NCBI RefSeq assembly: GCF_001813295.1
Contig: NZ_KV812021.1
Location: forward strand, 56,582 to 101,516
Reading direction: 5' to 3'
Source of the DNA: Streptococcus sp. HMSC072G04
GTDB lineage: Bacteria > Bacillota > Bacilli > Lactobacillales > Streptococcaceae
DNA: 44,935 nucleotides
Each line of letters opens with the position of its first letter. The stretch's first letter is position 1. This document shows, piece after piece, positions 24,962 to 36,914 of the stretch. The notes beneath the pieces are model-generated. The model was not told the origin of the DNA, did no database searches, and worked only from the letters and a program-made list of their open reading frames with translations. The translations under genes were made by a program, and so were the position numbers.

Positions 24962-26523
24962 TATTTCACCTCCTTGACTTGCATTTGATTTGCACCTGTA
25001 GTGTAAGTATCAGAATCTAAGCGACGTTCGATATAGCGAAGAATTCGTGTGATGGTAAAGGTGAGAACGAAGTAAATCACAGCGATGATCGTAAAGGTTG
25101 GGAAGTATTGGTAGTTTTGAGTTGCGACCGTATTTCCTGTAAAGTACAGTTCAACTACAGAGATAACATTCAAAACAGATGTATCCTTGATGTTAATAAC
25201 AAATTCATTCCCTGTTGCTGGCAAGATATTGCGAACAACCTGTGGAAGGACGACCTTGCGCATGGTTTGTCCATGGGTCATTCCTAGAGCAGTCGCTGCT
25301 TCAAACTGACCTGGATCCACTGCTAAGATCCCACCACGAACAATCTCACTCATATAAGCTCCGGTATTGATGGATACGATAAAGATGGCGGCCCAGGTAC
25401 GATCCAAGGAAATGTTGAAGGCTTGGGCGGAACCGTAGAAAATGACCATGGATTGAACGATCATCGGAGTTCCACGGAAGATTTCAATGTAGACATTGAG
25501 GAACCAACCAAAGGCAGTTTGGCATCCAGCAAGGAATTTATTTTTAGCCTTTGGAGCTGTCCGGAAGACACCGATTAACAAACCGATAACCAACCCAGCA
25601 ATGGTCCCTGTCATGGAGATTAAGAGGGTCATACCAGTTCCCCGTAGGAACTGTGGACCATTATCCTTTAAAATCTTCATCATTTGGCTAAAGAATGTCT
25701 GCTTATCATCACTAGCATCACTGGAAGCTGGTTGCTTCTTAATCATATCATCCATGAGTTTGACTTGGTCTTCAGACGAAATCTTAGCTAGTGCGGCATT
25801 GACTTGGTCAATTCTAGTGTCACCCTTCTTCATCCCGATAGCGATAGTCGCATCTTCTTCCCCAACTTCAAATCCTTTTTTGAATTGAATCATCTTAAAT
25901 TTAGAATTAGCGGACTCGGCGGTTAGGGCTTCGGGACGTTCAGAAACATAGGCATCAATAACACCCGATTCTAAAGCTTGACGCATCTGGGCAAAATCAC
26001 CCATTGCAGTTTCTTGTTTCGCACCCTTGAGTTGGGAAATGAGAGAATAGAGGTAGACCCCTTGTTGAGAGGTGACCTTTGCATCCTTAAAGTCATCTAG
26101 ACTAGTGGCGTTTGCATAGTTTCCATCTTTACGAACGAGCATGACCGGTTCACTGGTATAGTAGCTCTTGGAGAAGGCGACCTCTTTTTTACGTTCAGCG
26201 GTTGGACTCATCCCAGCGATAATCATATCGATTTTACCAGAAGTGAGGGCTGGAATTAAACCGTTCCAAGATGTTTTTACGATCAGAGGTTTTTTACCTA
26301 ACTCCTCAGCAACTTTTTTGGCGATTTGGACATCGTACCCATTAGCATATTGATTGGTACCGTCAATTTTAACAGCTCCATTTGCATCATCTTCTTGGGT
26401 CCAGTTGAAAGGAGCGTAGGCTGCTTCCATTCCGATTCGTAAATAGTCATCTGCATGAGCAACCTGTGTGATCCCCAGGCAAATGAAAAGCCCTGTTAAG
26501 AGCGCGAATAATGTTTTTTTCAT
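24961..26523 (-). CDS. glnP: Fused amino-acid-binding protein and permease (GlnPH type)
   Basis: One 520-aa chain combines a signal peptide (1-24, cleavage after AHA), a family 3 solute-binding domain (about 26-265, opening [20 protein letters not shown]) and, after a linker, an inner-membrane permease domain (about 295-500) with the EAA loop [20 protein letters not shown]. This fusion is normal for Gram-positive PAAT transporters; it tethers the receptor to the membrane. It works with GlnQ to import glutamine or related amino acids. GGAAGAGGAG precedes the ATG. Confidence 0.92.
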   Translation of the reverse strand: MKKTLFALLTGLFICLGITQVAHADDYLRIGMEAAYAPFNWTQEDDANGAVKIDGTNQYANGYDVQIAKKVAEELGKKPLIVKTSWNGLIPALTSGKIDMIIAGMSPTAERKKEVAFSKSYYTSEPVMLVRKDGNYANATSLDDFKDAKVTSQQGVYLYSLISQLKGAKQETAMGDFAQMRQALESGVIDAYVSERPEALTAESANSKFKMIQFKKGFEVGEEDATIAIGMKKGDTRIDQVNAALAKISSEDQVKLMDDMIKKQPASSDASDDKQTFFSQMMKILKDNGPQFLRGTGMTLLISMTGTIAGLVIGLLIGVFRTAPKAKNKFLAGCQTAFGWFLNVYIEIFRGTPMIVQSMVIFYGSAQAFNISLDRTWAAIFIVSINTGAYMSEIVRGGILAVDPGQFEAATALGMTHGQTMRKVVLPQVVRNILPATGNEFVINIKDTSVLNVISVVELYFTGNTVATQNYQYFPTFTIIAVIYFVLTFTITRILRYIERRLDSDTYTTGANQMQVKEVK

Positions 26524-26555
26524 TTTTTCTCCTCTTCCTTATTTTAACTTCTCCT

Positions 26556-26584
26556 ATTGTACAGTAAAATAGGCTGCATTTCAA
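26556..26584 (-). promoter_or_regulatory. Promoter of glnPH-glnQ
   Basis: On the minus strand TTGAAA (26584-26579), 17 nt, TACAAT (26561-26556). Confidence 0.8.
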
Positions 26585-26610
26585 ACATGGTCCTCTTTTT
26601 ATTTAAAAAA

Positions 26611-26619
26611 TGCTATAAT
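26611..26619 (+). promoter_or_regulatory. Extended -10 promoter of the DUF2207 gene
   Basis: TGCTATAAT is an extended -10 with a perfect hexamer; no good -35 is visible. It is divergent from the glnPH promoter, about 27 nt away. Confidence 0.65.
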
Positions 26620-26640
26620 AATACAAAGGAGCGTGATCAA

Positions 26641-28548
26641 ATGAAAAAGTATTTGTATGTTTTTTTCGCCTTTCTGGCCTGCCTTTTTGTCAGTCAGAAT
26701 GTCTATGCATCTAGTCCATCTTATGATGTACTTTACTATGGTGGAACCTTGACCTTGGACACCTGGGACGACGCCACCTATGAGGAAGAACTGGTTTATT
26801 ATTTCAAAGATTCTTATAGAGGACAGTATGTTAGCCTAGGAACTGCGGGCAACATGCCACAAGGGTTTGCAATTGAGATACCGCCAAAGGTTGAGGTGGA
26901 AGGTCGTGATCTTCAAAGAGAACCCGAGATTACGAATCTAGGTGATGGCTACCGAGTGAAAATTTATAACAGTGGTGTAGCGCAAGATACAGTCAAAATA
27001 AAAGTCACATGGAAATTAAAAAATCTTCTTTATTCACACAAGGATATCTTGCAGTTGAACTGGAAACCAATTACGGATGGCGATCAGAAGGTGGACGAAG
27101 TTCAATTTCGTGTCATTCCTAAGTTTGCACCAGCCAATGCCCAGTCGGAACTGTATATCCATACAGCCTTTATGGGACCGGATGTGACTGTAAAGAAAGA
27201 AGATGGAATCTATTCTGCTACTTTCTATAACCTAGGCAAAGGAAAGGCTGTGGAGTTGTATGGTTACTGGTTGAAGTCAGATCTAACTACTTTGTATGAT
27301 TCTGGTCGAAATACAGGATTGACCAAATTGGATGAATTTCACAAGAACCAAGCTAAAATTGAACAGGAAAAATACTGGACACGCATGTTTTGGAACTGGA
27401 TCTTGCCAGCCTTCATTATTGCACTCTGGCTTCTTTCTCTCTTGGGCCGCAATCGGTTTAAAAAAATGATTTGGCCTGGTGTGACCTATCCGACCGATAC
27501 ACGCCTTTACGAGATTCCACAGGACATTGCACCTCTGATTATGAGTTCGGTTGTTTATTCAGCTGAATTAGACGAGGCCTCCCCGACCAATAAAGAGAAG
27601 GCAACTCCGCCGGTATTTACATTTGAAAAAATGCTTCAAGCTACTTTGCTGGATCTGATGGATCGTGGAGTGATTGTCTACGAGCAACAAGGAAATGAAG
27701 TCGTTTTGACCAGAAAGTCTCATGGACATGTGGATGATTTTGAACGGTCCTTTATGAATATGGCTTTTGGGGATCAAGTTTCCTGTCCTGTTAACCGTCT
27801 CTTTGAGAATTATGAATTCAGTGATGATGTATACAAACATGCCAAAAAAGCAGATCAAGATGCGATTCGTTCACTAGGAAGTAAGGCTCAGGCTCGTTTT
27901 GATACGGCTGTCAACCAAGTGGCCCGAGATGTTCATCGCAAGGTAGAAGATCTCCATTTGCCAAGCTACTATCGCCCTTTAGAAGCAAAAGAAGAAGCGC
28001 AAGCTAGACGAAGTCTCTTCTTTGGTTGGGCTGCTTGGTTTATCGCCCTTGGAGCAGAAATCTTTGCCATCTTTGGGATGGGTTGGTTCTCTGTTCCTTG
28101 TTTGATAGGGATCCTCATACTTTGGTTTATGCCAGTGCGCTTCAATGGTGTCTTTAAGGCCTGCCTACGAGATGGGGTTGTCAATCTTGCGGGTGCTGAG
28201 CAACGCTATTACTGGGATAGTTTTGGTCGGATGTTGAAAGAGATTGCCCACCTTAACGATGCAGAGTTGCAGTCTCTGGTCCTATGGAACCGCTTATTGG
28301 TTTATGCGGCCTTGTATGGTGTAGCCGATCAGGTCACAAAGGTCATGAAACTTCGGAATATTCATTTAGAAAATCAAGCCTTAAACGCCTTCGTTTACAC
28401 CCCGTTCTATCATGATGTGACCCACTCAAGTCATGCCATGTCTACTTATGGATCGACAGCATCGACGGCTAGTCATTTCACAGTTTCCTCTGGTAGTGGA
28501 GGAGGTTTCTCCGGTGGTGGAGGCGGAGGAGGCTTTGGTGCCTTCTAA
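26641..28548 (+). CDS. DUF2207 family membrane protein
   Basis: A 635-aa protein: signal peptide (1-24, ...VYASS), an outside DUF2207 beta domain (about 27-240), a membrane helix near 258-276 (MFWNWILPAFIIALWLLSLL), a cytoplasmic region, two further helices near 457-500, and a glycine-rich end with a long run of Gly and a final FGAF. This layout is typical of DUF2207 proteins, whose function is unknown. ATG 26641 is chosen because AAAGGAG precedes it and a signal peptide follows; an upstream in-frame extension has neither. Confidence 0.88.
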   Translation: MKKYLYVFFAFLACLFVSQNVYASSPSYDVLYYGGTLTLDTWDDATYEEELVYYFKDSYRGQYVSLGTAGNMPQGFAIEIPPKVEVEGRDLQREPEITNLGDGYRVKIYNSGVAQDTVKIKVTWKLKNLLYSHKDILQLNWKPITDGDQKVDEVQFRVIPKFAPANAQSELYIHTAFMGPDVTVKKEDGIYSATFYNLGKGKAVELYGYWLKSDLTTLYDSGRNTGLTKLDEFHKNQAKIEQEKYWTRMFWNWILPAFIIALWLLSLLGRNRFKKMIWPGVTYPTDTRLYEIPQDIAPLIMSSVVYSAELDEASPTNKEKATPPVFTFEKMLQATLLDLMDRGVIVYEQQGNEVVLTRKSHGHVDDFERSFMNMAFGDQVSCPVNRLFENYEFSDDVYKHAKKADQDAIRSLGSKAQARFDTAVNQVARDVHRKVEDLHLPSYYRPLEAKEEAQARRSLFFGWAAWFIALGAEIFAIFGMGWFSVPCLIGILILWFMPVRFNGVFKACLRDGVVNLAGAEQRYYWDSFGRMLKEIAHLNDAELQSLVLWNRLLVYAALYGVADQVTKVMKLRNIHLENQALNAFVYTPFYHDVTHSSHAMSTYGSTASTASHFTVSSGSGGGFSGGGGGGGFGAF

Positions 28549-28619
28549 GCAGCGCTGAGAATGGTCTTGGTTGCTCTTTCCCTTCTAGTTTAGAAGGCCT
28601 GGTCCAGTCCATAGAATTA

Positions 28620-28628
28620 TGATATAAT
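28620..28628 (+). promoter_or_regulatory. Extended -10 promoter of uppP
   Basis: TGATATAAT with a perfect -10 hexamer; the -35 is weak. A 7-bp hairpin CCTTCTA/TAGAAGG (28581-28597) without a T run lies upstream. Confidence 0.55.
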
Positions 28629-28656
28629 AGAGCAAATGTAAGTTTAGGAGAAAAAG

Positions 28657-29493
28657 ATGTTTCTGATCGAATTAATCAAGGCGGTTCTTTTTGGAATTGT
28701 CGAGGGGATTACAGAATGGTTACCGATCTCAAGTACAGGTCACTTGATTCTGTTACAGGATTTTGTGCAGTTTAAAAATCAAGATCCAGCCTTTATGGAG
28801 ATGTTCAATGTCGTGATCCAATTGGGTGCGATCCTAGCAGTTGTGGTGATTTATTTCGATAAATTGTATCCCTTCAAACCTGGTAAATCTCCACTTGAAG
28901 TACGTCGAACCTGGCAATTATGGGCAAAGGTTGCGGTTGCAACGCTCCCTCTTGTCTTTGTTTTTAAATTAGACGATTGGTTTGAGGCGCATTTCCACAA
29001 TTCGATTTCCGTTGCGATTATGTTGATCACCTACGGGATTGCCTTTATCTATCTAGAAAGACGGGAACAAGTTGAGCCAGCAGTAACGGAATTGCATAAG
29101 CTACCTTATCGAACAGCTCTTTATATTGGACTCTTCCAAGTTTTATCGCTATTTCCAGGAACAAGCCGTTCAGGTACTACGATTGTAGGTGGCTTGATCA
29201 ATGGTGTTAGCCGCCCAGTGGTGACAGAATTTACCTTTTATTTGGGGATCCCAGCCATGTTTGGGGCTAGCCTCTTAAAGGTTGGAAAATTCGCTCTTGG
29301 CGGACATTCACTAGCATTGGGGCAACTCTTTATTCTACTGGTAGCGATGGGAGTGGCCTTTGTGGTCAGCATGTATGCCATCCGCTTCTTGACAGATTAT
29401 GTGAAAAATCATGATTTCACCGTCTTTGGGAAATACCGGATCGTTCTTGGTTCCATCTTGTTATTGTATGGACTCTTCCGTGTTATTTTCTAA
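28657..29493 (+). CDS. uppP: Undecaprenyl-diphosphatase (bacitracin resistance protein)
   Basis: This membrane enzyme dephosphorylates undecaprenyl diphosphate to recycle the lipid carrier for peptidoglycan and wall polysaccharides; it lowers bacitracin sensitivity. The 278-aa protein has both family motifs: [17 protein letters not shown] (about 17-33) with the catalytic Glu pair region, and [12 protein letters not shown] (about 167-178) with the Arg. About eight membrane helices. TAGGAGA precedes ATG 28657. Its partner pathway gene rgpG lies 0.9 kb downstream. Confidence 0.96.
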   Translation: MFLIELIKAVLFGIVEGITEWLPISSTGHLILLQDFVQFKNQDPAFMEMFNVVIQLGAILAVVVIYFDKLYPFKPGKSPLEVRRTWQLWAKVAVATLPLVFVFKLDDWFEAHFHNSISVAIMLITYGIAFIYLERREQVEPAVTELHKLPYRTALYIGLFQVLSLFPGTSRSGTTIVGGLINGVSRPVVTEFTFYLGIPAMFGASLLKVGKFALGGHSLALGQLFILLVAMGVAFVVSMYAIRFLTDYVKNHDFTVFGKYRIVLGSILLLYGLFRVIF

Positions 29494-29525
29494 GAGAACG
29501 GATGAACTTGATCAAATTGTTTTCT

Positions 29526-29556
29526 GAGGTTGGAGACTTTTGTCCCGACCTCTTTT
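29526..29556 (+). terminator. Terminator of uppP
   Basis: GAGGTTGG ... CCGACCTC enclosing ACTTTTGT, then TTTT. The sequence resembles the left-end hairpin of the intergenic repeat at 9517. Confidence 0.75.
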
Positions 29557-29571
29557 CGATGCATCCTTTTT

Positions 29572-29600
29572 TTGAATTCTATCCAATTTTTTAGTATAAT
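29572..29600 (+). promoter_or_regulatory. mecA promoter
   Basis: TTGAAT (29572-29577), 17 nt, TATAAT (29595-29600). Confidence 0.75.
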
Positions 29601-29628
29601 AGTAAGACTAGAAGTATGAGGTTATGCT

Positions 29629-30366
29629 ATGAAGATGAAGCAAATTAGTGATTCAACAATTAAGATCACGATCCAACTAGAAGACTTAGAAGAACGTGGG
29701 ATGGAAATTGCTGATTTCCTTGTCCCACAAGAAAAAACAGAAGAATTTTTCTACGCCATTTTGGATGAACTCGAAATGCCAGAAAGCTTCCTGGATAGCG
29801 GGATGCTGAGTTTTCGTGTGACGCCAAAACCAGATAAATTGGATGTTTTTGTTACCAAATCAAAAATTGACCAACAATTGGATTTTGAGGATTTGTCAGA
29901 TCTTCCTGATATGGAAGAGTTGTCGCGCATGACGCCAGATGAATTTATCAAAACCTTGGAAAAAACAATCTCTGATAAGACAAAAGGGGATGCAGAAGCC
30001 ATTCACCATTTGGAACAAGAAGAGTTACGTGACAATCAAGAACAAGATCCGACATCTGAAGCACCAGTAAGTCAGTATATCTATTACATTTTGCGTTTTT
30101 CAAATATCCAGCAAGCAGTTGCCTTTTCAAAAACGGTCAGCTTTCCAGTGGATACTTCTGAATTATACAAAATGGGGTCTGATTATTATTTAACTGTCTT
30201 GATTGATACAGAGGATCAACCAAATCAATATCCAACCTGGTTACTTGCTATCATTCGGGAGTATGCGGATGATTCAGAAGTTACACGGGCCGTTCTGCAG
30301 GAACATGGTCACTTACTAATGGTGTCTGGTGCGATTGAGAATTTGAAGAAAGTTGCTAGCTTATGA
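29629..30366 (+). CDS. mecA: Adaptor protein MecA
   Basis: MecA hands substrate proteins to the ClpC ATPase; in streptococci it promotes turnover of the competence sigma factor SigX (and ComW in pneumococcus). The 245-aa protein has the N-terminal substrate-binding part (MKQISDSTIKITIQLEDLEE), an acidic linker (about 85-145) and a C-terminal ClpC-binding domain (YYILRFSNIQQAVAFSKTV). ATG 29629 follows ATGAGG; ATG 29635 is an alternative. Its stop overlaps rgpG by 4 nt. This is not the methicillin-resistance gene of the same name. Confidence 0.94.
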   Translation: MKMKQISDSTIKITIQLEDLEERGMEIADFLVPQEKTEEFFYAILDELEMPESFLDSGMLSFRVTPKPDKLDVFVTKSKIDQQLDFEDLSDLPDMEELSRMTPDEFIKTLEKTISDKTKGDAEAIHHLEQEELRDNQEQDPTSEAPVSQYIYYILRFSNIQQAVAFSKTVSFPVDTSELYKMGSDYYLTVLIDTEDQPNQYPTWLLAIIREYADDSEVTRAVLQEHGHLLMVSGAIENLKKVASL

Positions 30367-31520
30367 TGTCCTTTTCCTTGCAATTTGTTCTGGTGCTGAT
30401 TGGGACTTTTATGATTGCCTTGGTATTGACGCCCTTGGTTCGCCTATTCTCCTTTAAGATTGATGCCGTAGATTATCCGAATGCGCGTCGGATCAATACC
30501 AAGCCCATGCCAAGCGCGGGTGGACTGTCTATCGTGATTGCTTTTTCAATTGCGACTCTTGTCTTTATTCCTATGCTGACATCCACCACCGCACCAATCA
30601 AAAGTTACCTATCCTATACCTTGCCGGTCGTAGGAGCGGGATGGATTATCGCCCTCACGGGCTTGATCGATGATGTAAAAGAGTTGTCAGCCAAGAAAAA
30701 GATGATCGGTATCCTGCTGGCAGCGAGTCTAGTCTGGTTTTTGACAGATTTTCGGCTGAATGATTTCAAGATTCCATTTGGTGGTCCCTTACTTCATTTT
30801 GAACCGTGGCTTTCTTATCTTTTGACAGTGATTTGGATTGTTGCCATTACCAATGCGGTCAATCTGATTGATGGATTAGATGGCTTGGTGAGTGGGGTCT
30901 CTATTATTTCCCTAGTGACAATGGGGATTGTGTCCTATTTCTTTCTACCAGTACCCAATCTCTTTCTGACCATGACGATCTTTGTCTTGGTTGCGTCCAT
31001 CGCTGGCTTCTTTCCTTTTAACTACCATCCAGCCATTCTCTATCTGGGAGACACCGGTGCCTTGTTTATCGGATTCATGATTTCTGTCTTGTCCTTGCAA
31101 GGCTTGAAAAATGCGACAGCTGTTGCGGTAGTCACACCAATGATCATCCTCGGAGTACCGATTACAGATACCTTTTTAGCCATTATCCGTCGGACCCTGT
31201 CTGGTCAAAAATTTTATAAACCGGATCGCAATCACTTGCACCACCGACTACTTTCTCTGGGCTTGACACATCGGGGAACTGTACTTGTGATCTATGGAAT
31301 TTCGATGATTTTCTCCTTAATTTCTCTCTTGCTCAACATCTCGAGTCGCATTGGGGGCGTCCTACTTGTGATCGGGCTCTTGTTTGGAGTAGAGTTGTTA
31401 GCAGAATTGATTGGGGTACTGGGGCCACATCATAGTCCTTTGTTAAATGTTCTGCGCTATATAGGGAATTCTTCCTACCGGGAGGAAGTTCGTCAAAAAC
31501 GAAAAGAAAAAACTAAATAA
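30363..31520 (+). CDS. rgpG: Undecaprenyl-phosphate GlcNAc-1-phosphate transferase (WecA/TagO family)
   Basis: This polyprenyl-phosphate sugar-1-phosphate transferase starts synthesis of wall polysaccharide on undecaprenyl phosphate. The 385-aa protein has about ten membrane helices and the family motifs: LTGLIDDVKEL (Asp-Asp), TNAVNLIDGLDGL, GDTGALFIGF and the His-rich NHLHHRL loop (about 282-288). It overlaps mecA by 4 nt (ATGA), so the two are one operon. The symbol follows S. mutans, where rgpG lies between mecA and the suf genes; tagO or wecA would also be used. Confidence 0.92.
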   Translation: MMSFSLQFVLVLIGTFMIALVLTPLVRLFSFKIDAVDYPNARRINTKPMPSAGGLSIVIAFSIATLVFIPMLTSTTAPIKSYLSYTLPVVGAGWIIALTGLIDDVKELSAKKKMIGILLAASLVWFLTDFRLNDFKIPFGGPLLHFEPWLSYLLTVIWIVAITNAVNLIDGLDGLVSGVSIISLVTMGIVSYFFLPVPNLFLTMTIFVLVASIAGFFPFNYHPAILYLGDTGALFIGFMISVLSLQGLKNATAVAVVTPMIILGVPITDTFLAIIRRTLSGQKFYKPDRNHLHHRLLSLGLTHRGTVLVIYGISMIFSLISLLLNISSRIGGVLLVIGLLFGVELLAELIGVLGPHHSPLLNVLRYIGNSSYREEVRQKRKEKTK

Positions 31521-31539
31521 GAATAGTTCTAATCAAAAG

Positions 31540-31562
31540 AAAAGCCATTTAGGCTTTTTTTT
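31540..31562 (+). terminator. Terminator of mecA-rgpG
   Basis: AAAAGCC (31540-31546), loop ATTTA, GGCTTTT (31552-31558) and T residues. Confidence 0.88.
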
Positions 31563-31589
31563 GATATACTTGAAAGGTAAAAAAATACT
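31561..31589 (+). promoter_or_regulatory. Probable suf operon promoter
   Basis: TTGATA (31561-31566), 17 nt, AATACT (31584-31589). The 65-nt leader can form GAAGG/CCTTC pairing. No known iron-sulfur regulator site is recognised. Confidence 0.45.
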
Positions 31590-31654
31590 TTGTGATGAAG
31601 GAATCTTTGCTTTGAGAACCTTCTAGACTTCAAAGTAAAAAGAAAGGGAATGCA

Positions 31655-32425
31655 ATGTCGACATTAGAAATTAAAGACCTTCACGTTGAAATTGAAGGCA
31701 AAGAAATTTTAAAAGGTGTAAACCTGACCCTAAAAACTGGTGAGATCGCAGCCATCATGGGACCAAATGGAACAGGGAAATCTACTCTGTCAGCTGCCAT
31801 TATGGGAAACCCAAATTATGAAGTAACCAAAGGGGAGATTCTCTTTGATGGTGTCAACATCTTGGAATTGGAAGTAGACGAACGTGCACGGATGGGCTTG
31901 TTCCTTGCCATGCAATACCCTTCAGAAATCCCAGGAATTACGAATGCAGAATTTTTACGTGCAGCCATGAATGCTGGTAAAGAAGAGGACGAGAAGATCT
32001 CTATTCGTGATTTCATCAAAAAATTGGATGAAAAGATGGAACTGCTCAACATGAAAGAAGAAATGGCAGAACGCTATTTGAACGAAGGCTTCTCTGGTGG
32101 TGAGAAAAAACGCAATGAAATCCTTCAATTGTTGATGTTGGAACCAACATTTGCCCTTTTGGATGAAATTGACTCTGGTTTGGATATCGATGCTCTTAAG
32201 GTCGTATCTAAAGGGGTTAATGCAATGCGGGGTGAAGGTTTTGGAGCTATGATCATCACCCACTACCAACGTTTGTTGAACTATATTACTCCTGACGTCG
32301 TTCATGTGATGATGGAAGGTCGTGTTGTGCTTTCAGGTGGACCGGAATTGGCTGCCCGCTTGGAACGTGAAGGCTATGCCCAACTCGCAGAAGAACTCGG
32401 TTACGACTATAAAGAAGAACTATAA
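31655..32425 (+). CDS. sufC: Fe-S cluster assembly ATPase SufC
   Basis: SufC is the ABC-type ATPase of the SufBCD scaffold that builds Fe-S clusters in the cytosol. The 256-aa protein has Walker A GPNGTGKST (about 34-42), the SufC-type Q-loop LFLAMQYPSEIPGI, signature FSGGEKKRNEIL and Walker B FALLDEIDSGLDIDAL. It is the first gene of sufCDSUB, 66 nt before sufD. AAAGGGAA precedes ATG 31655. Confidence 0.96.
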   Translation: MSTLEIKDLHVEIEGKEILKGVNLTLKTGEIAAIMGPNGTGKSTLSAAIMGNPNYEVTKGEILFDGVNILELEVDERARMGLFLAMQYPSEIPGITNAEFLRAAMNAGKEEDEKISIRDFIKKLDEKMELLNMKEEMAERYLNEGFSGGEKKRNEILQLLMLEPTFALLDEIDSGLDIDALKVVSKGVNAMRGEGFGAMIITHYQRLLNYITPDVVHVMMEGRVVLSGGPELAARLEREGYAQLAEELGYDYKEEL

Positions 32426-32491
32426 CCTGATGACAAGTGATCTAATGTTGTCATAAAATCAAACAGATAGTATCTTTATTAGGAGAAAAAA

Positions 32492-33754
32492 ATGAGTATT
32501 GAAAATATTACCCTCTTTTCGGAACTGCATGCTGAGCCAAGCTGGCTGCAAGATTTACGAAAAAAAGCTTTTGACAAGATCGATCAGTTGGAATTGCCAG
32601 CCATTGAACGCGTCAAATTTCACCGCTGGAATCTTGGGGATGGGACGATCACAGAAAGCGAGGCTTCTGCCAATGTTCCTGATTTTACAGCCCTCGATTC
32701 AAACTTAAAATTGGTCCAAGTTGGAACTCAAACTGTATTTGAACAGGTGCCACAAGACTTGGCAGACCAAGGAGTCCTTTTCACAGATTTCCATACTGCC
32801 TTAGAAGAAATTCCGCAGGTAGTGGAAGACTACTTCATGTCTTCCGTTAAATACGACGATGATAAACTAGCAGCTTACCACACAGCTTATTTTAATAGTG
32901 GGGCTGTCCTTTATGTTCCAGATAACGTCGAAATTTCAGAACCAATCGAAGGTATTTTCTACCAGGATAGTGATAGTGATGTACCTTTTAATAAACACAT
33001 TTTGATTATTGCAGGCAAAAACAGCAAGTTTAGCTATTTGGAACGCCTAGAATCAAAAGGTGAAGGCTCAGCAACAGCAACGGCTAATGTGACGGTTGAG
33101 GTGATTGCCCGCTCAGGTGCCCAAGTGAAATTTGCGGCGATTGACCGCTTGGGTGAAAATGTCACAGCCTACATCAGTCGACGTGGGAAACTAGGTCAGG
33201 ATGCCAGCATTGATTGGGCTATCGGTGTTATGAACGAAGGCAACGTGGTTGCAGATTTTGACAGTGACTTGGTTGGAAACGGAAGTCATGCAGATTTGAA
33301 AGTCGTTGCCTTATCAAGCGGTCGTCAGGTGCAAGGAATTGACACCCGCGTGACCAACTTTGGTTGCAACTCGATCGGAAATATCTTGCAACACGGGGTT
33401 ATTCTTGAAAAAGGAACCTTGACCTTTAACGGAATTGGACATATTATCAAGGGGGCTAAAGGAGCAGATGCTCAGCAAGAAAGCCGTGTCTTGATGTTAT
33501 CGGATCAAGCGCGTTCAGATGCCAACCCAATCCTCTTGATTGATGAAAATGACGTCACAGCAGGCCATGCTGCATCGATCGGTCAAGTGGACCCAGAAGA
33601 TATGTATTACCTCATGAGTCGTGGTCTGGATCAACACACAGCGGAACGCTTAGTGGTGCGTGGTTTCTTGGGATCTGTTATTGTTGAAATCCCAGTTAAA
33701 GAAGTACGTGATGAAATGATTGCCACCATTGAAGAAAAGTTATCTCAACGCTAA
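32492..33754 (+). CDS. sufD: Fe-S cluster assembly protein SufD
   Basis: SufD, a 420-aa beta-helix protein, pairs with SufB and SufC as the scaffold. Family features: the central beta-helix with RSGAQVKFAAIDRLGENV, GNGSHADLKVVALSSGRQVQ and the conserved [20 protein letters not shown] followed by RLVVRGFL near the C-terminus. It shares its C-terminal half with SufB (35444-36856). TAGGAGA precedes ATG 32492; sufS starts 9 nt after its stop. Confidence 0.95.
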   Translation: MSIENITLFSELHAEPSWLQDLRKKAFDKIDQLELPAIERVKFHRWNLGDGTITESEASANVPDFTALDSNLKLVQVGTQTVFEQVPQDLADQGVLFTDFHTALEEIPQVVEDYFMSSVKYDDDKLAAYHTAYFNSGAVLYVPDNVEISEPIEGIFYQDSDSDVPFNKHILIIAGKNSKFSYLERLESKGEGSATATANVTVEVIARSGAQVKFAAIDRLGENVTAYISRRGKLGQDASIDWAIGVMNEGNVVADFDSDLVGNGSHADLKVVALSSGRQVQGIDTRVTNFGCNSIGNILQHGVILEKGTLTFNGIGHIIKGAKGADAQQESRVLMLSDQARSDANPILLIDENDVTAGHAASIGQVDPEDMYYLMSRGLDQHTAERLVVRGFLGSVIVEIPVKEVRDEMIATIEEKLSQR

Positions 33755-35411
<1,657 letters not shown>

Positions 35412-35443
35412 TTAAAAGAAGAAACAGAGAAAGAAAGGAAATT

Positions 35444-36856
35444 ATGGCTGAAGAAAGAGTCGAACCGAAACCAATTGATCTCGGTGAATATAAATTTGGA
35501 TTTCACGATGACGTTCAACCCATTCTCTCTACCGGGAAGGGATTGAATGAAGCGGTAATTCGTGAATTATCTGCAGCAAAAAATGAACCAGAATGGATGC
35601 TAGAATTCCGTTTGAAATCTTTTGAAACCTTCAAAAAGATGCCCATGCAAACCTGGGGAGCCGATCTATCAGAGATTGACTTTGATGATTTGATCTATTA
35701 TCAAAAACCTTCGGATAAACCTGCCCGTTCATGGGACGAAGTTCCAGAGAAAATCAAAGAAACCTTTGAGCGTATCGGAATTCCTGAAGCAGAACGTGCT
35801 TACTTAGCAGGGGCTTCTGCTCAGTATGAATCAGAAGTGGTTTACCACAATATGAAAGAAGAGTTTGAAAAGTTGGGGATTATCTTTACCGATACTGATT
35901 CTGCCCTAAAAGAATATCCAGATCTTTTCAAACAGTACTTTGCGAAGTTGGTACCGCCAACGGATAACAAATTGGCTGCCCTCAACTCAGCAGTCTGGTC
36001 CGGTGGAACCTTCATTTATGTACCAAAAGGCGTAAAAGTCGACGTCCCCCTTCAAACTTACTTCCGTATCAACAATGAAAATACAGGTCAGTTTGAGCGC
36101 ACGTTGATTATTGTGGATGAGGGAGCAAGTGTCCACTATGTAGAAGGCTGTACAGCACCGACCTATTCAAGTAATAGCCTCCATGCTGCGATTGTTGAAA
36201 TCTTTGCCTTGGATGGTGCTTATATGCGCTACACAACCATCCAAAACTGGTCTGACAATGTCTACAACTTGGTCACCAAGCGGGCCAAAGCTCAAAAAGA
36301 TGCCACAGTTGAGTGGATCGACGGAAACTTAGGTGCCAAGACAACCATGAAGTACCCATCTGTTTATCTGGATGGAGAAGGAGCGCGTGGGACCATGTTG
36401 TCCATTGCCTTTGCGAATGCAGGTCAACACCAAGATACAGGTGCCAAGATGATCCACAATGCCCCTCATACCAGTTCGTCTATCGTATCGAAGTCTATCG
36501 CAAAAGGTGGCGGAAAGGTAGACTACCGTGGACAAGTGACCTTCAACAAGAACTCCAAGAAATCAGTTTCTCACATTGAGTGTGACACTATTATCATGGA
36601 TGATTTATCTGCATCAGACACGATTCCATTTAATGAAATCCACAACTCACAAGTTGCTTTGGAACACGAGGCCAAGGTTTCAAAAATCTCAGAAGAACAA
36701 CTGTATTATTTGATGAGTCGTGGTTTGTCTGAATCAGAAGCGACAGAAATGATTGTCATGGGATTTGTAGAGCCCTTTACAAAAGAACTTCCAATGGAAT
36801 ATGCCGTTGAGTTAAACAGACTCATTAGCTACGAAATGGAAGGATCTGTAGGATAA
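35444..36856 (+). CDS. sufB: Fe-S cluster assembly protein SufB
   Basis: SufB (470 aa) is the core scaffold on which the cluster is formed. Features are [20 protein letters not shown] near residue 86, the beta-helix with [39 protein letters not shown] and the C-terminal [19 protein letters not shown]. It is the last gene of the operon, 32 nt after sufU, followed by a bidirectional terminator. AAAGGAA precedes ATG 35444. Confidence 0.96.
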   Translation: MAEERVEPKPIDLGEYKFGFHDDVQPILSTGKGLNEAVIRELSAAKNEPEWMLEFRLKSFETFKKMPMQTWGADLSEIDFDDLIYYQKPSDKPARSWDEVPEKIKETFERIGIPEAERAYLAGASAQYESEVVYHNMKEEFEKLGIIFTDTDSALKEYPDLFKQYFAKLVPPTDNKLAALNSAVWSGGTFIYVPKGVKVDVPLQTYFRINNENTGQFERTLIIVDEGASVHYVEGCTAPTYSSNSLHAAIVEIFALDGAYMRYTTIQNWSDNVYNLVTKRAKAQKDATVEWIDGNLGAKTTMKYPSVYLDGEGARGTMLSIAFANAGQHQDTGAKMIHNAPHTSSSIVSKSIAKGGGKVDYRGQVTFNKNSKKSVSHIECDTIIMDDLSASDTIPFNEIHNSQVALEHEAKVSKISEEQLYYLMSRGLSESEATEMIVMGFVEPFTKELPMEYAVELNRLISYEMEGSVG

Positions 36857-36875
36857 TTCGTTTTAATAACAAAAT

Positions 36876-36912
36876 AAAATCACAATGGATTTGACTCCAT
36901 TGTGATTTTTTT
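36876..36912. terminator. Bidirectional terminator between sufB and the DacA-like gene
   Basis: AAAATCACAATGGA (36876-36889), loop TTTGAC, TCCATTGTGATTTT (36896-36909): a perfect 14-bp stem with T-rich flanks on both strands, serving the convergent genes. Confidence 0.9.
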
Positions 36913-36914
36913 AC

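Noticed and set aside
24961..26523. Gene fusion or assembly error joining a binding protein to a permease
   Set aside because: This fusion is common in Gram-positive glutamine-type transporters and both domains are complete.
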